The position numbers and the translations under genes are program-made. The notes under the pieces were generated by a model. The model was not told the DNA's origin. It did not search any database and saw only the letters and a program-made list of their open reading frames with translations. Shown piece by piece: positions 29,400-41,229 of a DNA stretch of 64,000 bases. The stretch is from NCBI GenBank assembly GCA_014549065.1, contig JACDOX010000018.1:3503162-3567161 (forward strand), in the 5' to 3' direction. Within the stretch, counting starts at the first letter, position 1; each line of letters opens with the position of its first letter. Source of the stretch: Cardinalis cardinalis. Its lineage: Eukaryota; Chordata; Aves; Passeriformes; Cardinalidae.

Positions 29400-29596
29400 T
29401 ACTATTCCTCCCAAGTCCATTCACAACCGCGCCGGCTCTGGGTGCTCAACAAGCCTTAAAGCACTCGCACATGGCAGAGTTTACCCACAGACAAGCTGGG
29501 CTGATCAGTTTTTTCGCCCTGAACCGCGCAAGAAGCAGGGAGATGCCGACAACCGCGGCTCTCCATTACCGGCCCGGCAAGCCCGCCGGCCGCCCC

Positions 29597-29656
29597 GCAT
29601 CCCGCCCCGCATCCCGCCCCGCATCCCGCCCCGCATCCCACCCCGCATCCCGCGGG
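29597..29656. repeat. 12-bp minisatellite in GABRB3 intron 3, about five copies
   Basis: The unit GCATCCCGCCCC repeats head-to-tail from 29597. The first three copies are exact, the fourth has one G-to-A change (GCATCCCACCCC), and the fifth runs into GCATCCCGCGGG. It lies about 340 bases inside intron 3 within the CpG island. Because the unit is a multiple of three, it gives repetitive open frames on both strands, which are not taken as coding. Confidence 0.92.
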
Positions 29657-29847
29657 CTGCGAGGCCGCGGCAGGTGCCTGGGGCCCGGCGGAGCGCAGCG
29701 AGCTCCGGCCGCCGAGGGGTACAGCAGGAGGAGAAGGCGGCTTGGTGCAAACCGGCGGCCCGGCACACTCGCGGAGACGGCCGCCGGCAGTGAGAGTGGA
29801 AAAGGGGGGAAGGAGGAAAGCGCGTCTCCAGGGAAATAAAGTTTTCA

Positions 29848-30221
<374 letters not shown>

Positions 30222-30313
30222 CTCCGAAATCCGGCCGGAGGCGGATGTCGTAGCCCTTCAACAATTTATCGACAGTTTCTTTCACGAAGGACATGTTGCC
30301 GGGATCGTTCACA
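30222..30313 (-). CDS. GABRB3: GABRB3 coding exon 2: start of the mature extracellular domain
   Basis: This 92-nt exon follows a CTCCCCGCAG acceptor and ends at a GTGAGT donor. Joined to exon 1 (AG|T gives Ser27), it encodes SVNDPGNMSFVKETVDKLLK then GYDIRLRPDFG, and leaves one base of the Gly58 codon. SVNDPGNMSF, the Lys in VDKLLK and, with exon 3, PPVCVG distinguish beta-3 from beta-1 and beta-2, which have other residues at these places. Asn33 in Asn-Met-Ser is an N-glycosylation sequon in the beta family. GYDIRLRPDFGG is the shared N-terminal signature of Cys-loop GABA/glycine receptor subunits. The segment forms the N-terminal helix and first strands of the ligand-binding domain outside the cell. 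No stops or frameshifts are seen. Confidence 0.97.
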
Positions 30314-30487
30314 CTGCGGGGAGAAAGAGACGGGGGTGTCGGGCGGGAGAGGCAGAAGCCGGGGTGCGGGGAGCCAGGGGCGACGGCGGGAGCGGGGCGG
30401 GAGGGAGAGGGCGGGGGGAGCGCATCAGCTTGTTCCCCTGGAGAAACGCATCCCGCGCCGCCGCCGCCGGGGCACGCTGGCTCCTAC
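30314..30487 (-). other. GABRB3: GABRB3 intron 1 (174 nt)
   Basis: This short GC-rich intron lies between exons 1 and 2, bounded by GTAGGAG at the 5' end and CCCCGCAG at the 3' end on the minus strand. Long open frames run through it on both strands, but only because high GC content makes stop codons rare. No separate feature was recognised inside it. Confidence 0.93.
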
Positions 30488-30567
30488 CTCTGGGCGCAGC
30501 AGACCACGGCCACCAGGACGGGAGCAGAGAAGATCCCGAAGATCCTGCCTCCCCCAAAGCCCCACAT
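30488..30567 (-). CDS. GABRB3: GABRB3 coding exon 1: start codon and signal peptide of the GABA-A receptor beta-3 subunit
   Basis: On the minus strand the ATG at 30567-30565 opens a frame encoding [20 protein letters not shown] and then VVCCAQ, 26 codons plus the first two bases (AG) of a split Ser codon. The exon ends at 30488 with a GTAGGAG donor. This is the signal peptide of the beta-3 subunit. As remembered, the human isoform 1 peptide differs only at residues 4, 5 and 9 (L/F, A/G, L/I). The peptide directs the nascent subunit into the ER, where pentameric GABA-gated chloride channels assemble; in the family, cleavage falls close to Gln26. The start has a purine (G) at -3 and T at +4. 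The leader lies inside a CpG island and no TATA box was seen. A 174-nt intron separates it from exon 2. The second signal-peptide exon known in mammals was not found here. Confidence 0.96.
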
Positions 30568-31200
30568 CCCTCCGCTCCACGCTCCCTTCGCGCAGCAGCA
30601 GCAGCAGCCGCCGCCGCGATCCGGCTGCCCCGGCTGCTGCTGAGGAAGAGGCGGAGGCGACAGTCCCCGTTCTCCCCCCACGTCGCGCTCCCCTCCCCAA
30701 AAAAAATCCCCCACCCCCTGCCCCAGCACCACCACCCGGCCCGCGAGAGCCGCCCGCGCACCCGGCTGCGCTCGCCCCGCGGCCGGACGCCGCCGAGCCC
30801 CGGAGGAAGCTGCCCTCCGCCGGAGCCCGGCCAGCCGCCTCCCCTCCGCCCGCCGCCGCCCGCCCTGCCGCCTTCCCGCCAGCCGGGAGGGGAGGGGACG
30901 GAGGGAGGGCGCCGCCGTCCCTCCGGGCGGAGAGCCCGAGGTGGGGCGGCGGGGGAGCGGGGCTGGCGGGGCCGGGACCGGCAGCGAGGGGCGGCGGCTC
31001 CCCGGGCACCGCCTCGGGGCACGCCCGACCTCNGCACGGCACCGGCCCCGCGGTACCGCCCGGAGTCGGCGATGGTCACCCGCAGCCCCCGCGGGGTGTC
31101 CCCGCAGCCCCGCTCCTTCTCCCCGGGGTAGGAGCGGGACTGCGGGGCTAGGGCAGCCCGCAGGATCCCCCCTGGAGCCGGGTGAGCAGGGGCTGCCCGA
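30568..31200 (-). promoter_or_regulatory. GABRB3: Presumed GABRB3 5'UTR and core promoter, GC-box rich and TATA-less
   Basis: The sequence directly upstream of the GABRB3 ATG is CpG-rich. It has several GC-box-like CCGCCC/GGGCGG motifs (for example around 30849-30880 and 30941-30955) and purine/pyrimidine-asymmetric runs such as 30890-30910. No TATA box was seen in a sensible position. The 5'UTR carries a triplet tract at 30592-30616. The transcription start cannot be placed from sequence alone; the region is called from position and composition. Confidence 0.6.
30592..30616. repeat. GCA/GCC trinucleotide tract in the presumed GABRB3 5'UTR
   Basis: About four GCA triplets are followed by three to four GCC triplets, starting 25 bases upstream of the start codon. 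On the transcript this would read as GGC repeats followed by TGC/CTG repeats, which could form GC-rich secondary structure in the leader. Confidence 0.75.
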
Positions 31201-31500
31201 CGCCGTGCCTCTGCCCGCCCTGCCCCTCGGCCTGCGCCTCTGTGTGGGGGACTGTGCCCGCCTGCCGGTGGCGCATCCTGGGAGCGGTGCCCGGGGTGAG
31301 CCGCTGGGGCGGGAAAAGGAGCTGGCCTGGGAGCCCTGCCGTGACTTGCAAGGGCCTGAAGCTGTCTCTGCCCGGCCAGGGATGTGGTGTGCATGTACAG
31401 GTGCCGGGCCTGAGGCTCCCTCAGCCGTGCCTGCGAGGGTGCCGACTGCACTGGCCGAGATGGACGTGCTCTGCCAGGCAGAAGCTCTGCTGGGTTCAAA

Positions 31501-34500
31501 ACGTGTATAGCCAGGCTTGTCCTACTGGAAAGTAATGAAGGGAAACGGCGCTGGTACCAGAGATGCAGGGTGAGAATTGTCTCCCGTGAGCTTCTGGATG
31601 CTCTCAACTTTGTATAAAACATTGCTTGGGGGAAGACAGCACAGTTGTTATTATTTTTAATCTTCTTCCATGCTAATTAGTACTTTCAGCAGGACTTATT
31701 GGCATGGAAACAGAAGAATGTTGACTTAGGGATATTGGCTTTGGTTGCAGAGGCAGCTCCTCACCACCTCACCAGCTCTTCACCATGCTCTATGAAAGTA
31801 CAGACATGCTCTTGGCCAGCTTCTGATTCTGGTTACATCACAATCAACGGCCACTGGTCCATGACAAAGCATAACATTTCAGTAGCCAAGAGAGAGGAGC
31901 TTTGTCTTTATTTTGCACTTTTTCTCTTAACATCTCTTTTTCCTTCCACACATTCTCTCCCCTTATTATAGAAACTGCTGTGAAAAGGATGGACATTGAG
32001 TAATGCTGTTCTGTTAGCTACAGGTGAGAAAACATGGATGGCTTGTCCTCTCTCCTCAGCAAATTACTGAAAAGAAAGACAAGTGCAATCCATTGTCCTG
32101 ACCTTGTTNCTGTTGCAGTTAATAATAGAGATCCAAATAAAAGAAGGAGCAGGCTCAGTTTTAAAAACAATATCAAGCTCTATAGGCAATGCAGGAAAAT
32201 GTAAGAGTAAGAGAAACTGAGTGTTGCCAAATCTTGTGATTTCATGTTAATATTTGGATTTTCAATAGTGCCATAATTACTATGATTATAAAGTAAGTGA
32301 AAATCTCAGCATTTATTTAAAAACTTTATTAGGCTTATGATGAAAGCTTGAGAATTGTGGCATGAAGCATACATGACTCAAGGGCTCAAAAATGAAAAGT
32401 CAAATAATAGGTAACTATGTAAGTAATTTTAAGGCCCTGGGTCCTGATGGGGTTTTTTTAATGCTATAGATGGGCAGTATTGAAGACCAGTTCTTTCAAA
32501 GACCTCAGAAGGAGTGAATGTAGGAAAGNGTACTAATTCAATTCTATCCCCCTAAATTCTGAAAGAAATATTAACACCAAATAAAATATTTCCTATGAAG
32601 AGTTTAACATGGTTTAAAAGCACATTTAAACACTAATAACTTTTCTTAAATAGATTGTCAGTTTTATAACAGAAATAAAAAAAGTTAGAGAGCACTATTT
32701 CTGATTAATGTGCTATCCTGGTACTTTGAAAACACATCAGAGGTAGGAATGAATCAACAGTGCTGTAGAGTCTGTCATATTTTATCACACTTCATTTAAG
32801 TATTTGTCTTCTTGATCTTACAGAGCAACCATTTACTCGGGAACAGCATAAAGATAATCTAGGCTGGAGCTGATGGAACATGGAAGTATTTAGTGGGTTA
32901 TGGAGCTTTTGTTCCCTAGGACTCTGGGTTCAATTAGGCTTAGCAGTAACTGAAAGATGTTAAAAACTATAAACAATCAACCAATTTTGTGAAAGGTAAA
33001 AATCATCTGACTTCTCTGTGACATGGCACTTGCAGTTAAAGCAGCACTGTGGATTTTGTCTGCAGGAAAGGCTCATAAATAAGCTTCTGTGGCAATGGAC
33101 TGGAGGTGAGACCCAGCAAAGACCTGCACCAGGCACAGTATTAAAGAAAATAGTGGAAGCCCAGGCTTTTGGGAAGCTATTTTATGTGGCCAATAAGGAA
33201 AAAATTGGCAACGAAACAGACTCCGTGTCCTGCCCCAGAATTCAACATCCTGACTTTGCTTCTGGAATTAGGCTCCCAAACATCTCCTTTTAAAAGGCAA
33301 GCAGATTATTTCAAGGCATGGCTGGAAGGAGTCTGGGCACTTTTATTCACTAAAGCAAAACTAAGCATCCAGTCATAACCTGTAGATTGTCCATCCAAGA
33401 AAATCCCAAGGATGTATCTCCTGAGATAAGCCCAGACTCCAGGATCTCAGGGTAAACTTTTGTTTTTTGAAATGTTCCACTTTTCAGCAAATAGTTAAGT
33501 AGGAGAGAGGGAAGGAGTTAACATTACTCTGTGGCCTAGTTGTTTGGCTGTTGCCTGGGAAGTATTGTTATTTCATAAATAATCCAGCAATTCATGAATT
33601 AATTACTGGGTAAAATAAATCAATGTTCAGTGGTATAAGGAACAGAACCCAATTCTCTCCTGCCTTTAGGTGCCTTCATCATTGTTCGTTCTCTCTCCTT
33701 GCTCTTTTTTCAATGTACAGTCTTACTGTTCCAGTAAAACTATCCCTGTAAGATATGAGACTTTGAACATTGTAGTTCAGGGACTAAAATTCATCACATT
33801 TTCTACAACTTTGGTGAATGTTCCAGCCTCTGAGCCAATGGAAAGCTAAGATCTATGCTCCTGATCAAATTTTGTTCAATGAGGTAAACACAGCACATAT
33901 TCTTTACTTCCTCAGCATTGCCAATATTGTACAGGCCACTTCAACAATGGATAAGTCTAAACTGCAAAGGTGAGCATTATGTGTGAAGGAGCAAAAGGAC
34001 TGTCCTTGCTCCAGTGCAAATAAGTGTGGAAGAATGAAACTGCCAAGCCTACACATGAAAGAAGTCCTTGGTTAAGTTGGATTATAATGGATTCATCAGC
34101 TAAGTCTGGGTTAGCAGGTACAGGGGCTGGTCTCTANAGCAAAACTCATTGCTGATGATCTGACATCCATGCCATAGACATTTGTTGTTTTGAGTTTGAT
34201 TTTTTTTTTTTTTTACTCCATTAGGAAAAGTGGGGAAATCTGGACCACTAGACTAAATGCTCATTAGCAGTTAGAGCAATGTGCTGCTGGGGTGCATTTT
34301 TCTACTTACAAAAGGAGTTTGAAAGGAGTCATGTTCATGTACTCTGAGACTGGTCTGAGATGCAAAACAAAGCAGAGTAAGTGGGAATGATCAAGTGATT
34401 CACTTTGCAAGCACAGTCCTGGTCTGCAGTAAAATGCTGTGTAGATGCATCCATCATCCCATCTCAGGAGGAGCTGGAACAGAGCACACTCAGCCCTTGT

Positions 34501-37457
34501 CAAAGGANAGAAATGGTTGAAGGCAGTGGAATTGGAATGAGAAGCGACTCGAAATTTTGGAACAAATTCCAGTTTCCTTCATCATTGTCAGTACTAATGG
34601 AGATACAGCAGAGGAGGCAATGACAGGAAGGCTAAAGAAGAGGAGAGAGGTCTGCTCACAACTGATGCATTTGCAGTGCTACCACTATCAGTCACCAGAT
34701 GCAGGAGAAAGCCTGGCTTGGGAATCAGGGAAGAAGTATTTGATCACACCATGCAATACATCACTGAACTCCTGCACTGGAAAGTGGTGCTAGGGGTTTA
34801 CCTGACAAAATGAACTTAACTCCACTTAGAGACTGAGGTCAGAATCACTTATCAAATATTTTCTTTTTCATTTTCCTTTCTGGCTTGTCTGTCATTTAAC
34901 TGATTTTGACAAAGATCCAGTCTTATCCTGAAGCAAACTGCAATCAAAAAGGGTTCAGAGATACAAAAGAGAGAGAGAGACTGAAACTAAAAGTAAGTGG
35001 GAAGAATTGCTGTTATGGCTGAAATGTTGTCTTCTGAGGAACAAAGGACNTTAATCTTACTAGGCTGAGACCCATGCTGCTCCTTACCTACACTGCCTTG
35101 CAGCAATTTTAATAGCCTGCTGGTTTAACCTGCTGAGAAGGTGTAATTAATAAAACTGGCTGGGAAAAAGTACATAAGAAAAATTTCAACTCTTTTTTTT
35201 TCCCCCTAAACCTGATTTCTTTTTCACTTTATGAAATCAAAAGTTGAGGATCATTTTTGTCAAAATACTATACCACAGAAAATTAGTATTTCCTTCATAA
35301 AGCTCAATTTTCCTNTTTTCTACCCTGCAGTATCTCAGCAGAAGCAGAGCTTTAGAGTGACAGGCAGATGCTGGGAAGCATTAGGGCTTAGGGAATACTC
35401 TGCACTTTGGCAGTTTTTACACTGTGTTTTGCCCATTCAGATAATGAGCAGTGGTTGTTGGACATACTCTGTGAGGAGAACAAGATTATGTTTATTTGCN
35501 ATATATATTTATCAAAAATTGTGTGTAATATTTCCTGTCGGGTAATACTCAACAGTTTATTTAACGGACAGTGAGTTTATACTCATTGTCCCCATTTCTG
35601 TCAGGCAGATTGAAAGCAGCCTTGCATGAATGCATTTGCTTTGGTTGTATAATTTGCTGGTTTACATTTAATTATACAGAAATATTAATGGTGTTATGTC
35701 AACAGTTCTGATGTAGTGGAGATCTGAATGTTTCAGTGGGCCACATAAAGAGTAAGTTATTAATTCATAGGAGTAATGGGGAAAATTTGCCTTTAATAAG
35801 AGGCTTGACCCAAATTGTCTTGAACTGCTCTTTAAATTTCAGATGGGTTTTTTTTCTTCATATTCAAGAACATAGAACAAAAATTTAAATTATCTGAATG
35901 AATTTAAAAGAGTATTCCTGCAACATTCCATTCCTTATGCAGCAAAACCTCTGGATTATGCACATAGTGAGTCAGACACGTCAAAATAAAAATCCATTGA
36001 CACTTTGGCAGAGGAAGAAATAATCATGGCTCTTTATAGCTCACATTTTTTCATCATAAAGATTAATCATTATGCACTGAAATAACACAAATACATTAGA
36101 GAAGCCTATCGTGCATTAGAAATACTATTCTTTTAAGTCTCTGTCTGGATGAAAACAGAGTCTTTTGAGAAAAACAGATAAGTAATTGAGTTATGACATT
36201 TTAAATTTTTTTTACTGTTACTGCAGTTGAGGAAGTGCTATTTTATATAGGGCTTCTATGTTAAGTTTCAACTCGAGTGGATTCATCTAAATCCCTTTGT
36301 CAGGAGCACATTATTCTTAACAAAACAGTATGCAGTATGTATACTTTTTTTCTATAAGGCTTTATCAGAAGGATGTAGTCCATATATTTATGTTCTCATA
36401 TTTATCAATGCCTTTATGAATCTTATTTGTGNTAATTATTGGTTATGCAATTTTTTACTAACAGCAGCCAGAATTCCAAGTTAAGATGCCAGCCGCCTTT
36501 TCCAGGAGATTATACAGAGTGAAGAAGACAAGCATGAGTTGTTTGAATTGCTNATATTTAATATTATGTATATTTAAAGGACGATCAAGCCAGGATCCTA
36601 ACTGATGCATCTGTATTAGGACTGGCTAAAACACCAAGATGTTGGTTCCTGGCATTTTCATCCAAATGCCCCTTTGAATTTTAACAGAGGAAAAGAGGAA
36701 AGACAGGAAAAAAGGAAAAAAAAAGACCAAGGGGAAGAAAGTGCAAGCACTTTCACATAAAACAGGATAAGCAATGGGAATTTTTTTCATTTTCTACACA
36801 CTACTCAGAAAGTGAAAATCCAGAGTAACAAAGAAAAAGCTNTGGGTAGAATAAAGTGAAAATCTGATGTATGTCTTGCTCTTATCCTTTCAGAAGGACA
36901 CATATACTTTTTTCCTTACTCTGAGGAGTGCTCTTAACAGGAACCAGTCCATGAAGAATGATGGGAAAGGAAAGGCTTCAGAATGAGGAGGTGTGCTTAT
37001 GCAGAGGCTGCATCCACAGCCTTCCACTGCCAGGGCACAGCTCTCTGCTGGTCTCTCTAAATGCTTCCTCTTCTCCCCAGGCTGTGCCAGCTAGCCCTTT
37101 GCTCTCACTCCCCAAACACTGGCATCAGGAGCAGANACAGTTAAGCTCATAATACACAGATCAGGATGGTGGGCCATATTCCATCTGGGNAATAACATGT
37201 AAATTAAGCTGGTTGTGTAATGGTATTTCTTTGTCATATGCCATGTACACAGAGGGGGAAGTCACTATAGTTTAGGGGAAATCATTATTAGGTATATATA
37301 GAATTCTGTGTGATGAGTTAAAATATTTTTCATTTTGCTTTAAAGATTACTTTGTAGCTCTGGAAAAAAAAGTTAATAATAATTTTTTAACATTTTGAAG
37401 GATTTACATTCTATTACAGATAATAATCACATGCCTAAAGTAATTATAGTAACTCAC
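31501..37457. other. Region upstream of GABRB3, no gene recognised
   Basis: Composition falls back to AT-rich soon after 31500. Open frames are short; the 91-codon plus-strand frame at 33018-33293 has no recognisable domain. A poly-T run lies at about 34199-34213. No confident repeat was identified. The region may hold 5' exons or enhancers of GABRB3 that cannot be recognised from sequence alone. Confidence 0.55.
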
Positions 37458-37505
37458 CTGGTGTCATAAATTGCATATAATTTTTTGTTTTCTTCAACTG
37501 CATTC
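37458..37505 (-). other. Candidate 48-nt exon on the minus strand upstream of GABRB3
   Basis: On the minus strand a long pyrimidine tract (GCTCTTTTTCTCTCTTTTCAG) runs straight into the segment, which ends at the strong donor CAG|GTGAGT. One frame is open throughout: after a leading G it reads NAVEENKKLYAIYDT and leaves AG as a split codon. That two-base overhang is the same phase in which GABRB3 exon 1 joins exon 2, so the segment could splice to the exon 2 acceptor at 30313. It contains no in-frame Met and no signal peptide, so it would need a further 5' exon or could be untranslated. The product is not recognised; it could belong to a long GABRB3 transcript, an unrelated minus-strand gene, or be a chance splice-site pair. 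Confidence 0.45.
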
Positions 37506-40500
37506 CTGAAAAGAGAGAAAAAGAGCATATTAGTTGCATGCCTTGTGTCCATTGACAGAAAAACCCCCTTGTTTATGGCTCTAAATGTTTTCAGACCATC
37601 GTTTTAGAATCTCAAAATAGGAAAAAAATAGCCTATAAATTGACTTGTTCAACCCCTCACATGACAAGATTGTAATAATCCTTTGGAAATTGCCTAAGTG
37701 GGTTTTTAATTATAGATCCATGACTCTGTTGCCAAGAAATGAAAAAAGAAAAAAATAGTAACTGCTTTTGTAAAAAACACAATGAAAAGATATGTTTTTG
37801 ATAGAGCTAGGTGAATAATTTTCAGCACTGCTTTCCAATTGATCCAGATGAACATTATCCAATTCAGTTATTTCATTATTTTTTAATAAATAAAACTAAA
37901 CAAATACATTGAAATCTAATGCACTGTACTCAATGCNAGTAACTAATTTAACTCTGATATTTTGAAGACTTCTAGGTATGATTAAACACTGAGGTTCAAA
38001 TAAAAAAAGCATATGGAAAATTTGAAGCTGGAGTACTTTTAGGTATTGATTAAACATTGAGGTTCAAATAAAAAAATATGGAAAATTTGAAGCTGGAGTC
38101 TAGATTTTTGAGCTTTTTTTAATTGAAATCCACATGACTTTGCAAAACAAAATTTGTATTCTTTAATTATAAAAAGAGGGTTTTTTCCTGAACTTTTTTT
38201 GTGGGACTGTTTCTGAACATGTGGGGGAAAAGGTACTCTTCTGAAATAGTGCTAGCAATTTGAGGGAAAGCAAGAAATGCTGTCTGAAATGTGTTGGCTT
38301 TGCTGGAATCAGCAATAAAATATAAGTTTTAGCTAAGTAGTTTCTGAGAAGGCGTGATGAATCTAAGAGGCACTCCATAATAAGTATTGATTTGTATCTT
38401 ACAATCTGATTTATGTCTCTCTGCATTACTTTACCTGTCTGCTTAGAGAAGTTAAAGAGAAGCAACTGAAAGCAGGGAGTGAATGATCCTGAGTTTGGAT
38501 GCATTAAGCTCCACTTGCATGGGAAAGTTAGATGCTGGGTTTGGTCCCTGTTCCTGGAGTGGTTATGCCTTTTATATTAAATATGCACTGGCTAAAGGAT
38601 ATTAACAACTGAGTTTTGTGCATGCTCAACNCTCTTGTGCATTGGGTAAGGAGATGTGGGGCCTCTCTCATGTCTTGGATCTCCCAGAAATAGCCAGCTG
38701 TGTAAAACGCAGTGGGTGCTGCTGGGCTGGCCTCAAATTGGCTGCCAACATCTGGTCTATTTAAAGTGTCCTGAGGCACCTGAGACACTGCAGAGAGTTG
38801 CCAGTTACCCCACAGGACCTACATGACACCCACACTCTACTGGAGAGTTAATTGGAGTTCCAGGGGGACAGCGTGGAGAATTCCAATGGCTCAGAATGCT
38901 TNTGTGTGGGAAGAACTGGGCTGAAACTCTCAGGTCAGATTCCACCAAAGAGAAGGATCCCCAGCTTTCTGTACAAAGGCTGCATTAACTGAATTGACTA
39001 GATCTCTGTTGACATAATGGGAACACCCAGGTCTTGTGCAGACACCTACGCCCAATCTTCAGATTAATCCTACTCCAAATTTCAAAATATCTTATGTTAT
39101 TTTGATTGTTCTAGCATCAAGATTCACAAACCACGTTGCTCTGGATTTAAAGATCATAGTATTGGATGCCTGCAACCACACCTGGGCATGCTCTGTTGGG
39201 CTTTGGTGGATATTCTCAAGAACAGTTTCATTTATTCTCCACCCTTCTTAGCTCTCTGTTCCTCCGTGACCCACACTGGGTAATTTCTTGAGCTCAGCAA
39301 AGGAGAGAGAACGGGAGGAATAGCAGAGAAGCAGCATCTGAAACCTGAACACTGACCAAATATATCTCCTGATTATAGTTAGGGATNTCATATTGGTAGA
39401 GTCATATGGTCAACGCTGAGACAAGGAGATGGCTGGGCTCTCTTCTGAAGTGCACATTGCAACTTGCTGCAAGGTGCTGGAACATCCACTGCATTTGCAG
39501 AGGCTGGGTCCAGAGAGTCAGGGAGCAAACTCAGCCTTCATCATCCTNTAGGACTATGTTCCCAAACACAGCCAGTGACACCTGGGAGACAGACACAGCT
39601 CAACTTGTAACCATGACAACTGGCATAGGACTTAACAGCAAATTAGCTATGGGTGGAAGAGGGCACCACTTCTAAATGAAAACCTACAGTATATATGGAA
39701 TAAGTATCTGGTTTCCATGTCATTACCTAAATAGATCCATACCCATGAGATNAAAATAAATTTGAATACAACAGAGTTTTATTTAATTAGTAGATTTGTG
39801 AAAATTTTCAGAACTAGGCAAAACATCATGTGTGGCCACTCTATGTTTATAACTTTTGACATCCATCATCAAAAGTGCCAATGGCAGAATGGAATTAGCT
39901 TCCTTATTGGTAGAGAGATGACAATGGCAAAAGGAGATCAGAAAAATAAACCATCAGGCAAACGTAACAGGAAAGAATCAAATTTAATCTTTTAAGTGTT
40001 GAAGTTTCACAATCAGCTTTTATTCAGACTGATAATGCACTCCATTTTTTTCTTCTCTTGCAAAAAAATGCAGACACATCTTAATGTTGAAATTCTCTTA
40101 TTCAGCAGAGTGGTAAAATCATGTGGTCCCTGCATTGAAAAGTGCTTTCTTGTGAATGAGGACTAAATGGAGTTCAGGAGTCTCCTAGTGTGGCTCTGTC
40201 TGCCTGGCACCAACAGAAGACATACTTCTGAAAGTATTACAAAATTAATTCCCCCGTCACAAAAGCAGCACACTAAAAGTACTTACATTAAAAGCACTTT
40301 GTTGTATATGAATATCATTATATAATTGATTATTCCCATTAAAATGCTTTGTCTCCTTATCACAACTTTAATAAAAGAACAAAACTGCTTTGAATATTAT
40401 GCATGCACTTGCCTAGAGCCACTATTAAGCAGAGAGGCTCTGTGTGCAGCCAGGCAGTTGTTGATGGTAAATCAAATGGAGGGCATATGGTTTCAGTATG

Positions 40501-41229
40501 GCTGCTGGTGGAGTTTTTGTTGCTAGAAAGAGATAATGTTTTNCATTTAGGATTATTAAAGTAACAGAAATAGCAGTTTATCTTTTCCCCTTTTTTTCTT
40601 TTCCAGCTCTCTTGAAGGTCCACTAATATAACACAGAAAAACATACTAGGAACAACCCATGCTGGAATGTTAGAACTTCCCTGAATTTCAAACTTAGAAT
40701 TTAGTGTGTTTTTTTAAAGACCACACAATTTCTGGATGATACCATGAGTCAGAATGCCTCTGGTTGGGATTCCTCCTTGCTGATGTAAGCATCAGAGATT
40801 AAATGTGTAAGTCTTAGCCAGTTACCATGGACTACTTTAATAATCAGTGAGGACAGCAAATGTAAGTCCAAAGACTGAAAGATACTCCAGAGGCTGAAAT
40901 AGACTAAAATAGTGTAAATTAATCACTCTCCAGAAGTACCTCATAACTNTGAACATATAGTCCATAGCTAGCAAGACATCTAACTTTTGGGTAGGTAGTA
41001 TTGCCTAAGATATATCCCATTCATATGATTTAATGGGAATGAAGGCAAGATCTGTTTCAGTACATTGAGCATATTGCCCTACAAAAGTTTATTAGACCAA
41101 GATGTCTTTAGGTTGGAGTTCCATGAAGAATATCTCTGCGAATGTCAAGTGGGCAGCAAAGAAGCAGAAAAGCTGCTAAGTTAATACTTTATTTCGGGAC
41201 TTTCTGGAGTCTTTTATCCAAATGGAAGT
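37506..41229. other. Non-coding stretch, no gene recognised
   Basis: Apart from the tandem duplication at 37971-38100, nothing was identified. The 113-codon minus-strand frame at 38163-38504 and the more GC-rich stretch 38520-39660 have no recognisable protein or repeat. The latter could be an old, unclassified insertion. Confidence 0.5.
37971..38100. repeat. Two-copy tandem duplication, ~65-bp unit
   Basis: TCTAGGTATGATTAAACACT at 37971 and TTTTAGGTATTGATTAAACA at about 38037 each continue with TGAGGTTCAAATAAAAAAA and TATGGAAAATTTGAAGCTGG. The copies differ by a few substitutions and short indels (AGC present only in the first). Confidence 0.92.

Noticed and set aside
30309..31622. A 437-codon open frame on the minus strand over the GABRB3 promoter
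   Set aside because: It lies in CpG-rich DNA where stop codons are rare. It is rich in Gly, Ala, Arg and Pro, and equally long frames exist on the other strand. It crosses exon 1 in a different frame from the real signal peptide.
33018..33293. A plus-strand frame with a TTTGTCTGCAG acceptor and a GAG|GTGAGA donor-like pair
   Set aside because: The enclosed 47-nt segment has weaker signals than the 37458-37505 element and no recognisable or phase-linked partner.
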